Source of the DNA: Anaerolineae bacterium
GTDB taxonomy: Bacteria; Chloroflexota; Anaerolineae; 4572-78; J111
NCBI GenBank assembly: GCA_023382535.1
Contig: JAHDWA010000036.1
Span: 41,638-105,637 of the forward strand
DNA: 64,000 bases
Direction of reading: 5' to 3'
Shown in pieces: positions 36,577 to 44,483 of this stretch. Under the pieces are notes generated by a model, which searched no databases, was not told the DNA's origin, and saw only the letters and a list, made by a program, of their open reading frames with translations. The first letter of the stretch is position 1; each line of letters opens with the position of its first letter. The translations under genes were made by a program, and so were the position numbers.

Positions 36577-37620
36577 ATTAGCAGCGCCAAAGAGATTCCC
36601 TTAACCGAAAATAGCGAGCGTGGCCCGTTAGCCGGACTGGCCCATCTTCGCCACCGTATTGCCGATTTCCCCGAAATCATCACCCTTTTCACTTTTGCCG
36701 TCATCTTTATCTTTTTTTCAGCCGCCACCGAGACCTTTCTCTCGGCTTATGCCCTATCAAACATCTTGACCTTTGGCAGCATCACCGGGATCATGGTCGT
36801 CGGGGTAGCCTTTTTGATGATTTCGGGCGAATTTGACCTGTCGGTTGGTTCAACCCTGGCGGTGGCCAGCTATGTCTTTGCCCTGGCTCTGGTAGCGAAC
36901 GTGCCGGCTGTAATCGCCATGCTTCTGACTTTGCTGGTCTGCGCGCTGCTGGGCCTGATCAACGGCCTGATTGTGGCCTATTCGCGCATTCCCTCTTTCA
37001 TTGTCACGCTCGGCACGCTGTTTGCGTACCGCGGGTTGTCCCGTATTTTAGGCCAAGGCGAGGCGGTCAAGTACACGCCTGACCAACTGCCGGGTCTTTT
37101 TTCGTATCTGAACGGCTCCCTGACCCTCGTTAACAACCTGTTTGAGCCGGCGGGCAACTTCAGAGCCGCCATCCTCTGGTTTGCCGCCCTGGTCATCACG
37201 ATGACGATCGTGCTGGAACGAACCCGCTATGGCAACTGGACCTTTGCCACCGGCGGCAATCCCCTGGCGGCACGTTCGCAGGGGGTGAATGTCAAGAAAA
37301 TCAAGGTGATGAATTATATCCTTTCGGGCTGCCTGGCCGGATTGGCCGGTATTCTGATTTTTTCGCAGCGCAACAGCGCCACCCCGCTGGCCGGCGTGGG
37401 CATGGAACTGATCTGCGTGGCGGCCTCGGTGATCGGTGGGGTGCGTTTGACCGGCGGCTACGGTACGATCATCGGAGCCGGGATTGGCGTGCTCTTGTTG
37501 AGCATGCTGGAACAGGGCCTGGCCTTGCTGGGCCTGCCCAACGAAATCTTCCGGGCGGTGGCCGGCTTTATCATTATTTTAACGGTTGTGGTCAACACCT
37601 ATTTACGGAAAGAGGGCTGA
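36577..37620 (+). CDS. CUT2-type sugar ABC permease, likely ATT start
   Basis: About 347 residues if started at ATT 36577, which has aaagg 8 nt upstream. No ATG, GTG or TTG occurs in frame between the upstream TGA (36571) and TTG 36766. The TTG would remove the first transmembrane helix (LFTFAVIFIFFSAATETFLS). The RbsC/BPD_transp_2 family motifs are clear: MISGEFDLSVGS, YSRIPSFIVTLGTLFAYRGL, ARSQGVNV. Around ten helices. It pairs with the second permease, probably as a heterodimer. A sequencing error at the start codon is possible. Confidence 0.85.
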   Translation: MSSAKEIPLTENSERGPLAGLAHLRHRIADFPEIITLFTFAVIFIFFSAATETFLSAYALSNILTFGSITGIMVVGVAFLMISGEFDLSVGSTLAVASYVFALALVANVPAVIAMLLTLLVCALLGLINGLIVAYSRIPSFIVTLGTLFAYRGLSRILGQGEAVKYTPDQLPGLFSYLNGSLTLVNNLFEPAGNFRAAILWFAALVITMTIVLERTRYGNWTFATGGNPLAARSQGVNVKKIKVMNYILSGCLAGLAGILIFSQRNSATPLAGVGMELICVAASVIGGVRLTGGYGTIIGAGIGVLLLSMLEQGLALLGLPNEIFRAVAGFIIILTVVVNTYLRKEG

Positions 37621-37664
37621 TTAATTGCGAATGATCAATTATCAATTGCCAATTGTGAATGACG
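37620..37664. repeat. word-palindrome intergenic element 11
   Basis: It starts at the last base of the permease stop. 'gaatgatcaattatcaattg' and 'ccaattgtgaatg' are opposed words. Confidence 0.6.
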
Positions 37665-37682
37665 CTGGATAAGGAGTAAGCA

Positions 37683-38681
37683 TTGAGTCTAATCAGCCTT
37701 GAAAGCCCCAAAAAACAAGCGTTTGTTTTTGACTCGCCCATCATTCCCCCGCTGACCATGCTGGTCGTCGTCTGGCTGGTTTTCTGGTTTGCCGTTCCCA
37801 ATTTTGGCACCGTTCGCACCGTGGCCGGTGTCTTTAACGCGGCTTCCATCAACGCCCTGGTGGTTATCGGCGTAACCCTGCTTATGATTGCCGGGGAGTT
37901 CGACCTGTCAGTAGGGGCCATTCTGGCTATGGGCGGCTACCTTTTTGCCAACACCATGATCGGCGGGGGGTCGCCCTGGGTAGGGATTAGCCTGGCCCTG
38001 CTGGTCTGCACCCTGATGGGGACCCTTAACGGCCTGATCACAGTTTATACCCGCATCCCTTCATTTATTGTCACTCTGGGGACACTCTCGATTTATCGTG
38101 GGGCTGTCTGGATTTATTCGGGCGGCGAAATGGCTCAGACCACCGAGAAACTGGCAATTTATGAGTTCCTCAACGGCCGTTTCGACCTGCTCAATGACCT
38201 GATCCCGCGCGCCAACTTTCGCACTGCGACGCTCTGGGTGATTTTACTGGGCCTGATTGTGCAGGTCATTTTAACCCGGACTCGGTTTGGTAATCACATT
38301 TTTGCCGCTGGCGGCAACGCCCAGGCTGCCATTGCCCAGGGGGTGAATATCAAGTGGGTCAAGATTGTTTGCTTTGCTATCACCGGCGCGCTGGCCGGGT
38401 TGGCCGGCATCCTGACCTTCAGCCAGTTTGCTTCGGTCTTTGTGGCCAGCGGGTCATCCGTTGAATTGACGGCCATCGCCAGTGCGGTGGTTGGCGGCAC
38501 CCTGTTGGCCGGCGGGGTGGGCAGCGTCGTCGGCGGGCTGCTGGGAGTTTTGTTGATTGACACCCTGCGCAGCGGCGTGGTCCTGCTGGGCTTCCCCTCC
38601 GATAATTTCGCCGCCGTCGTCGGGGTGACGATTATTGGGGTGGCCCTGCTAATCGAGTGGATGCGCGAGCGTTTATCTTAG
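37683..38681 (+). CDS. CUT2-type sugar ABC permease
   Basis: 332 residues with TTG as start (taaggag about 8 nt upstream). An RbsC-like membrane protein: LLMIAGEFDLSVGAILAMGG, YTRIPSFIVTLGTLSIYRGA, AIAQGVNIKW. It is homologous to the permease before it but distinct. Two different permease genes plus one single-domain ATPase differ from the common CUT2 plan of one permease gene and a fused double ATPase. Confidence 0.92.
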   Translation: MSLISLESPKKQAFVFDSPIIPPLTMLVVVWLVFWFAVPNFGTVRTVAGVFNAASINALVVIGVTLLMIAGEFDLSVGAILAMGGYLFANTMIGGGSPWVGISLALLVCTLMGTLNGLITVYTRIPSFIVTLGTLSIYRGAVWIYSGGEMAQTTEKLAIYEFLNGRFDLLNDLIPRANFRTATLWVILLGLIVQVILTRTRFGNHIFAAGGNAQAAIAQGVNIKWVKIVCFAITGALAGLAGILTFSQFASVFVASGSSVELTAIASAVVGGTLLAGGVGSVVGGLLGVLLIDTLRSGVVLLGFPSDNFAAVVGVTIIGVALLIEWMRERLS

Positions 38682-38752
38682 GGGAGTAGGGGGTAAGGAG
38701 TAAGAAGTAAGGGAAAAGCCCTACTTTCTACTACCTACTACTTACTCCCATC
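38681..38752. repeat. word-palindrome intergenic element 12
   Basis: It starts at the permease stop. 'ggggagtagggggtaagg' faces 'cctactacttactccc'. The words are those of the element at 6060. Confidence 0.7.
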
Positions 38753-38772
38753 TTCGGGAGAACCATATCACC

Positions 38773-39537
38773 ATGACGGAACCGAACGGCAACAACAATA
38801 TCGTCGTCAAGATGGAAAATATTACCATGCGCTTTGGGCAGGTGCTGGCCCTGGAAAATGTTGATTTTGAAGTCAGACGCCCGGAAGTGATGGCCTTGCT
38901 GGGTGATAACGGTGCGGGCAAGTCAACTTTAATCAAGATTCTGACCGGCGTCCACACCCCCAGCAGGGGGCAGATTTACTTTGAAGGCAAGCCGGTTGAA
39001 ATCCGCAGCCCCCAGGATGCCCGCATGTTGGGCATTGAAACGGCTTACCAGGATTTGGCCCTGGTCAATTCGATGAGCATTGGCCGCAACTTCTTTTTGG
39101 GCCGCGAGCCGACCTGGTCAGCCGGTCCTTTCCGCTTTCTGGATGTGGGGCGCATGGCCCGTGAAACGGCCCAATCCCTGGTCGAGATCGGCATCCGCGT
39201 CCGCTCGGCCAACGAGAAGGTGGGCAAGCTCTCCGGCGGCGAGCGGCAGTCTATTGCCATTGGCCGGGCCGTCCATTTTGGCGTCAAGCTGCTCATCCTT
39301 GACGAGCCGACCTCCGCCCTGTCGGTGGCCGAGTCGCGCAAGGTGCTGGAGTACACCCTCAACGCCAAAGCACGCGGCCTGTCGGTCATCTTCATTACCC
39401 ACAACGTCCACCACGTCATGCAGGTCGCCGACCGCTACACCATCATTCGCCACGGCAAAAATGTCGGTACGTATGATCAAGGCCAGCTTACGGCAGATGA
39501 TATTGCGGCCCTGATTACCGGGGAACGAGAGTCGTAA
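38773..39537 (+). CDS. sugar ABC ATP-binding protein, single domain
   Basis: 254 residues. Walker A is GDNGAGKST, signature KLSGGERQSIAIGRA, Walker B LLILDEPTSAL, H-loop FITHNVHH. CUT2 ATPases usually have two fused domains; this one has a single domain, as in FrcA-type systems, and would act as a homodimer on the two permeases. It lies directly downstream of them. Confidence 0.94.
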   Translation: MTEPNGNNNIVVKMENITMRFGQVLALENVDFEVRRPEVMALLGDNGAGKSTLIKILTGVHTPSRGQIYFEGKPVEIRSPQDARMLGIETAYQDLALVNSMSIGRNFFLGREPTWSAGPFRFLDVGRMARETAQSLVEIGIRVRSANEKVGKLSGGERQSIAIGRAVHFGVKLLILDEPTSALSVAESRKVLEYTLNAKARGLSVIFITHNVHHVMQVADRYTIIRHGKNVGTYDQGQLTADDIAALITGERES

Positions 39538-39620
39538 GGATAGTGCCGGGGTTAGGAGATTTTTATGATTCTTGTTTTATCCCCAAATCCAGGCCAACGA
39601 TTTTTGGAGGGAAATTCGCA

Positions 39621-40781
39621 ATGACTAAAACCGTTCGCGCCGCCGTTTTACTGGCTCCCTGGCAAATGGAAATACAAACGTTTGCCCTGCCGGAACCGGA
39701 GCCGGGCGCTGTTTTGATAAAAATGGAGATGTCGGGGATTTGTGGCACTGACAAGCATACCTTTAGCGGCCACACCACCCAGTACGCCGGCACCGAACAT
39801 GAACGCAAAATTCCTTTTCCGGTCATCCCCGGCCATGAGAACGTAGGCCGCATCGCCGCCATCGGGCCGTCCGCCGAGCCGCTGGTTGATTTCTACGAGC
39901 AGCCGTTGCGGGAAGGCGATCGGGTGGTCATTGGGCCGGATTTGGTCTGCGGGCGCTGCTACTACTGCCGCCACGGCTTTGAGTATTACTACTGCGCCCA
40001 CCTGCAAGATTACGGTAACAGCCTGAGCGCGGCTAACCCGCCCCACCTCTTCGGCGGCTGGGCCGACCACCTCTATGCCCTGCCCGGCAGCTACCTCTTC
40101 AAAGTGCCGGATGACCTGCCCTCTGAAATCGCTGTGCTGACCGAACTGATGGCTGTGACCACCGGGCTGGATAAGGCCAAGCAGTTCTCGGCGGTAGACT
40201 GCGAAGGCTTCCGCTTTGGTGATACGGTCGTCATTCAGGGTGTCGGGCCGCTGGGCTTGTGCCACGTCATCAAGGCACGAATGCTGGGCGCGGGCAATAT
40301 CATCGCCATTGACCGCTCGGCTTTTCGCTTGCAGATGGCCCTGGAAATGGGCGCCGATGCCGCTCTCAATCTGACCGAAACTACCCCCCGCCAGCGCCTC
40401 GACACGGTACGGGAGCTGACCGGCGGCCGGGGCGCTGATGTGGTGGTCGAGTGTGCCGGGGTGCCGGAAGCTTTGCCGGAAGGACTGGACCTGCTCCGGC
40501 CCGGCGGTTTCTACATCGAGTCGGGCAATTTCAGCGATATGGGGCCGGTGCCGATCAATCCCCATCTGCTCTGTTCCAAAAATATCCGGCTTATTGGCAT
40601 CAACGGCGAGGCGGCTACCGCTTACGGGCCAAGCCTGGGAGCTTTGCGCCGCTACAGGCAGCACTACCCGCTGCATAAAATTGTCACCCACCGCTACCCC
40701 GTCGAGCAGGCCGAAGCCGCCCTGCGCCACTCGATGACGGATGATTGTATGAAGATTGTGATTGCCGGTTCTGAATATTAA
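39621..40781 (+). CDS. zinc-dependent medium-chain dehydrogenase
   Basis: 386 residues from the ATG at 39621 (ggaggg upstream). Catalytic zinc region SGICGTDKH and PGHENVG. Cys-rich structural-zinc segment CGRCYYCRHG. Nucleotide-binding motif GVGPLGLCHVIKA. It resembles inositol/sorbitol-type or 2-deoxy-scyllo-inosamine dehydrogenase-type MDR proteins, but the substrate is not determined. A third copy of the CAAACGTTTG operator core lies inside its fifth to twentieth codon region. It is followed by a DegT aminotransferase. Confidence 0.92.
   Translation: MTKTVRAAVLLAPWQMEIQTFALPEPEPGAVLIKMEMSGICGTDKHTFSGHTTQYAGTEHERKIPFPVIPGHENVGRIAAIGPSAEPLVDFYEQPLREGDRVVIGPDLVCGRCYYCRHGFEYYYCAHLQDYGNSLSAANPPHLFGGWADHLYALPGSYLFKVPDDLPSEIAVLTELMAVTTGLDKAKQFSAVDCEGFRFGDTVVIQGVGPLGLCHVIKARMLGAGNIIAIDRSAFRLQMALEMGADAALNLTETTPRQRLDTVRELTGGRGADVVVECAGVPEALPEGLDLLRPGGFYIESGNFSDMGPVPINPHLLCSKNIRLIGINGEAATAYGPSLGALRRYRQHYPLHKIVTHRYPVEQAEAALRHSMTDDCMKIVIAGSEY
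39675..39684. promoter_or_regulatory. operator-like palindrome inside the dehydrogenase gene
   Basis: caaacgtttg, 54 nt downstream of the start codon, identical to O1 and O2. It may be a roadblock or looping site; coincidence with the codons for QTFA cannot be excluded. Confidence 0.4.
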
Positions 40782-40784
40782 CGA

Positions 40785-40837
40785 TACGTGGTGCGTGGTG
40801 GGCGTTCCGTTAATTTACGCACCACGCAACACGTAAT
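40785..40837. repeat. word-palindrome intergenic element 13
   Basis: 'acgtggtgcgtggtgggcg' faces 'acgcaccacgcaacacgt'. It starts 4 nt after the stop. Confidence 0.7.
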
Positions 40838-40879
40838 TCTTATAAATAGCGAACTTCTTATACACTGGAGGATTAATCT

Positions 40880-42166
40880 ATGAAAGGTAAATTAGCCATC
40901 AACGGCGGGCCAAAAACTGTGCCGGATGGACTCAAGAAAAAATGGCCGGAGATTACCCAGGAGGACAAGGACGCCGTTATGGGCGTGCTCGACCGGGGCA
41001 TCCTGACCGGTGTCCACGGCCCGGAGGCGACCGGCCTGGAACGGGACTGGGCGGCCTTTACCGGCAGCAAACATGTGCTCAGTTTTAACAGCGGCACGGC
41101 GGCGATCCATTCGGCCCTGTTTGCGGCGGGCGTCGGCCCCGGCGACGAGGTCATCACCACGGCCTTCTCCTTCTCCGGCTCCTTCCATCCCATCTTGCAG
41201 CAGAACGCCCTGCCGGTCTTTGTGGATATTGACCCTCGTACCTACAACATTGATGCCAGCCAGATTGAGGCCAAGATTACCGACCGCACCAAGGCTCTGC
41301 TGCCGGTGCATATCCACGGCCTGCCCGCCGATATGGACGAACTCCTGGCCCTGGGCAAAAAGTACAACCTGGTCGTCATCGAAGATGCCTGCCAGGCTCA
41401 CGGCTCGACCTACAAAGGCCGGATGTGCGGGACCATCGGCGAGATGGCCTGCTTTAGCCTGAACGCGACCAAAAACCTCTCCGGCGGCGAGGGCGGTTTT
41501 ATCAACACCGACAACGACGAATATGCCGAGCGGGCCAGGATGATCCGCACCTTTGGCGAGAAGGTGCTGGCCGAAAAGGAGAAGATCCGGCCTTACTACA
41601 GTTTCACCATCGGCTGGAACTACCGCACCCAGGAGCTGCCCGCCGCTTTCGCCCGTAGCCAGTTGAAGCGCCTGCCCAGGTATAACGGCATCGCCCAGCG
41701 CAACGGCCAATATTTGACCGCCGAACTGAGCAAGATTCCCGGCTTGCTCCCACCCTACGTTCCCGACGACCGGACGACCATCTACCACAAGTACCGCCTG
41801 CGCTTTGACCCGAAGGCGCTGGGGCTGAAAATCCCCGCCGCCGATTTTCGGAACCAACTGTTGGATGCGCTGGAAGCCGAAGGTGTCGAGGCGACCGTCT
41901 GGCATGTCACGCCGCTGCCCTCCTTCCCTGTTTTCCAGAGACTGAACGAGGGCTACGTCCAGGGCGCTTCCTGGCTGCCGCAGGGCGAACCGCCGCGGGT
42001 CAAGTATGACCCGGCAGAGTATCCCCAGGCGCTCCGGCTGATGGACACCTCCATCGTGGTCAACACTGAGCCGTATCCCATCTATCTTCAGGATTTGGAA
42101 TTGATGGAGCATTACGTGGCCGCTTTCCGCAAGGTGTTTGATAATTTGGATGAGGTGTTAGGGTAG
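40880..42166 (+). CDS. DegT/DnrJ/EryC1-family PLP aminotransferase
   Basis: 428 residues. Fold-type I sugar aminotransferase motifs: SFNSGTAAIHSAL, VFVDIDPRTYNID, VIEDACQAHG, and FSLNATKNLSGGEGG with the PLP-binding Lys. It has a good RBS (ggagg). The family transfers an amino group to or from keto-sugars or inososes (e.g. StsC, NtdA). In a locus with an importer and three dehydrogenases, removal of an amino group from an imported amino-sugar or aminocyclitol is a reasonable inference; biosynthesis is the alternative. Confidence 0.93.
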   Translation: MKGKLAINGGPKTVPDGLKKKWPEITQEDKDAVMGVLDRGILTGVHGPEATGLERDWAAFTGSKHVLSFNSGTAAIHSALFAAGVGPGDEVITTAFSFSGSFHPILQQNALPVFVDIDPRTYNIDASQIEAKITDRTKALLPVHIHGLPADMDELLALGKKYNLVVIEDACQAHGSTYKGRMCGTIGEMACFSLNATKNLSGGEGGFINTDNDEYAERARMIRTFGEKVLAEKEKIRPYYSFTIGWNYRTQELPAAFARSQLKRLPRYNGIAQRNGQYLTAELSKIPGLLPPYVPDDRTTIYHKYRLRFDPKALGLKIPAADFRNQLLDALEAEGVEATVWHVTPLPSFPVFQRLNEGYVQGASWLPQGEPPRVKYDPAEYPQALRLMDTSIVVNTEPYPIYLQDLELMEHYVAAFRKVFDNLDEVLG

Positions 42167-42192
42167 AGGCGAGGTTTATAAAATTACTGTAT

Positions 42193-42234
42193 TACGTGTT
42201 GCGTGTTGCGTAAAAATCAACGGAACACGCAACT
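42193..42234. repeat. word-palindrome intergenic element 14
   Basis: 'acgtgttgcgtgttgcgt' faces 'aacacgcaac'. The words are related to those of element 13, the previous gap. Confidence 0.65.
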
Positions 42235-42272
42235 ACCAAGAACATCTTTGTATACTTTAAATGAGAGAGACT

Positions 42273-43289
42273 ATGAACAAACTACGTATCGGTATTCTCG
42301 GCACGGGCATTATTAACCGTGATTTTCATCTGGTTACGCTGCGCAACCACCCCCAGGCGGAGGTGGTAGCGGCGGCAAATCATCGCCCGGAGTCGCTCAA
42401 GCGGCTGGCGGCTGATTTCAATATTCCCAAAACCTATACCGATTTTGCTCAGATGGCGGCTGATCCCGACATTGACGCCGTTGTCAACGGCCTGCCCAAC
42501 TACCTGCACGCGCCGGTCACGATCCAGATGCTGGCGGCGGGCAAGCACGTCCTCTGCGAAAAACCGATGGCCATGAACGTGACCGAAGCCGAGCAGATGA
42601 TCGCCGCCGCCGAGCGCAGCGGCCACAAGCTGATGATCGCCCACATGTGGCGCTTTGACCGGGAGATTGTCTGGTTGCGGGATTTGATCGCCCACGGCCA
42701 ACTGGGCCGGGTCTTCAAGGTCAAATCGCATGCCATCTGGCTGTACGAAGGCCCCAAACCGGGCAGTTGGTTTGTCACCCCGGAGTTTGCCGGGGGTGGC
42801 GCGCTGGCCGATATGGGCATCCACTCGATTGACACTATCCGCTTTATCCTGGGTGGAGTCAGGCCAGTCAAAGTCTTTGCCAATGTCGGCACCTTTTTCA
42901 GAGATATTCCCCTGGACGACACGGCGACGGTCATGATCGAGTTTGAGGGCGGCATCGCCGGGCTGCTCGAGGCGGGCTGGTATCACCTCTACGCCGATGG
43001 GTTGGAAGGTTACACGCAAGCCTATGGTACGAAGGGCTACGCTCGCGTCCTGCCGGCGGAGCTGCAAACTTCCATTGAAGGCATTTGGAGCGTGACCAGG
43101 CCCGACATGCCCAAACGCCAGCAGCAGTGCGACCTGCCGATGTACGAGGCCCAGATAGACCACTTTATTGACTGCATCCTTAACGACAAAGAGCCGTCAT
43201 CCAACGGGCCGGATGTGCTGTGGTCTATGCGGGTGTTGGAGGCGGCCTATCGCTCGGCCCAGATCGGGGAGGCGGTGGCAATAGGGTGA
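42273..43289 (+). CDS. Gfo/Idh/MocA-family oxidoreductase
   Basis: 338 residues from the ATG at 42273 (agagaga upstream; an ATG at 42261 is less well placed). Rossmann motif GILGTGIINRDF, EKPMA with catalytic Lys, and DMGIHSIDTIRF with catalytic His. The family includes inositol dehydrogenase, MocA of rhizopine breakdown and NtdC of kanosamine synthesis. As the last gene of the LacI-regulated locus it probably performs a C3 or C1 oxidation of the sugar or cyclitol. Confidence 0.93.
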   Translation: MNKLRIGILGTGIINRDFHLVTLRNHPQAEVVAAANHRPESLKRLAADFNIPKTYTDFAQMAADPDIDAVVNGLPNYLHAPVTIQMLAAGKHVLCEKPMAMNVTEAEQMIAAAERSGHKLMIAHMWRFDREIVWLRDLIAHGQLGRVFKVKSHAIWLYEGPKPGSWFVTPEFAGGGALADMGIHSIDTIRFILGGVRPVKVFANVGTFFRDIPLDDTATVMIEFEGGIAGLLEAGWYHLYADGLEGYTQAYGTKGYARVLPAELQTSIEGIWSVTRPDMPKRQQQCDLPMYEAQIDHFIDCILNDKEPSSNGPDVLWSMRVLEAAYRSAQIGEAVAIG

Positions 43290-43313
43290 TGGGATGCCGC
43301 AAATGTAATCCAT

Positions 43314-43342
43314 TTGACGCTGTCCTTCTGGTGCAATATAAT
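43314..43342 (+). promoter_or_regulatory. sigma70 promoter of the riboswitch-EamA unit
   Basis: TTGACG, a 17-nt spacer and TATAAT, one mismatch from consensus. It starts 25 nt after the previous gene. Confidence 0.75.
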
Positions 43343-43354
43343 CTTTTTATCAAC

Positions 43355-43466
43355 CTAGGGGGTAGCTAGGGTTCCGCTGGCGCACGAGGTCAGGGCTGGA
43401 CCGAGCGCTACGTCAAACCGTTGTTGGAACGGCAGGCATCTCAAGGCATAAAAGGCTGGAGGAGGT
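43355..43466 (+). ncRNA. ykkC-type (guanidine-I-like) riboswitch
   Basis: The leader contains the diagnostic block ctagggttccg (43366-43376), then ctggaccgag (43396-43405; consensus CUGGuCCGAG), then acggcaggc and a 3' block gcataaaaggctggagg matching the AAAAGCCCGGGAG region of ykkC RNAs. Spacing and order fit the family. Subtype (guanidine, ppGpp or PRPP) cannot be fixed by eye. It lies between a strong promoter and the RBS of an EamA transporter gene. The expression platform might be a weak hairpin with T-run near 43468-43501. Confidence 0.75.
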
Positions 43467-43520
43467 AGGTTGGCGCGTTTTTGCGTCCCTATCTCTTTTT
43501 TATGGCTTGGAGGTGCTTCC

Positions 43521-44426
43521 ATGAAACAGTTTTCTCCTCATTCCAGGGCCGTTTGGCAAGCCCTGTTGGTGACCTTTCTCTGGTCTACCTCATGGGTCTT
43601 CATCAAATTCGGCCTGGCCGAAATCCCGGCCTTGACCTTTGCCGGACTGCGTTACAGCCTGGCCTTTCTGTGCTTGCTGCCCTTTGCCTGGCGCTCGGCC
43701 CACCTGGCTGCCCTGCGCCGGCTCTCCGGCCGGGATTGGTTCCGCCTGGCCGGGCTGGGGCTAATCTTCTACACCGTGACCCAGGGTACTCAATTTGTTG
43801 GACTGGCCTATTTGCCGGCGGCGACGGTCAATTTGTTGCTCAGTTTCAGTGCCGTCGTCGTCTCACTGATGGGCATTTTTCTGCTGGCCGAGCTGCCAAC
43901 CAGGGCGCAGTGGGGAGGAGTCGGTCTCTATCTGCTGGGAGCGTGGATTTTCTTTTACCCAGCCCGTATCCCGGCGGGTCAGCTTTTTGGTCTTCTCGTC
44001 GTCGGCGTGGGTATCCTGGCTAATGCAGCCTCGGGCATCCTCGGCCGGCACGTCAATCAGGCCGGTCACTTGCCCCCTTTGACCGTCACCCTGGTGAGCA
44101 TGGGGATTGGCAGTATCGCGCTGCTGATCGCAGGTGTGACCATGCAAGGCTTCCCCTCCCTCAGCTTGACCAACTGGCTGATTATCGGTTGGTTGGCTGT
44201 GGTCAATACAGCCTTTGCTTTTACCTTATGGAACCTGACCCTGCGCACCCTCTCTGCCCTGGAGTCGAGCTTGATCAATAACGCCATGCTCATCCAGATT
44301 CCTATTCTGGCCTGGTTGTTCCTGGGCGAGGCGATTACCGGGCGGCAGGGGGTCGGCCTGATCCTGGCCGGAGCGGGTATCGTCCTGGTCCAGCTTTTTG
44401 GCCGGCAAAATTCGTCAGGCAGTTGA
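43521..44426 (+). CDS. EamA/DMT-family transporter
   Basis: 301 residues from the ATG at 43521 (ggagg 7 nt upstream). Ten predicted helices in two EamA repeats. Family features are SWVFIKFGLAEIPALTFAGL near the start and LESSLINNAMLIQIPILAWL in the second repeat. The ykkC-type leader suggests a toxic or nucleotide-linked small molecule as effector; guanidinium export would fit a subtype-1 RNA, though proven guanidinium exporters are SMR proteins within the same DMT superfamily. Confidence 0.92.
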   Translation: MKQFSPHSRAVWQALLVTFLWSTSWVFIKFGLAEIPALTFAGLRYSLAFLCLLPFAWRSAHLAALRRLSGRDWFRLAGLGLIFYTVTQGTQFVGLAYLPAATVNLLLSFSAVVVSLMGIFLLAELPTRAQWGGVGLYLLGAWIFFYPARIPAGQLFGLLVVGVGILANAASGILGRHVNQAGHLPPLTVTLVSMGIGSIALLIAGVTMQGFPSLSLTNWLIIGWLAVVNTAFAFTLWNLTLRTLSALESSLINNAMLIQIPILAWLFLGEAITGRQGVGLILAGAGIVLVQLFGRQNSSGS

Positions 44427-44451
44427 CGCTCCTATATCATTATGTTAGAAT
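44423..44451 (+). promoter_or_regulatory. sigma70 promoter for the M23 gene
   Basis: TTGACG, a 17-nt spacer and TAGAAT. The -35 overlaps the EamA stop codon. Confidence 0.65.
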
Positions 44452-44483
44452 TTGGGTAAATGGCGGATCAGTGAGGAGGGAAA

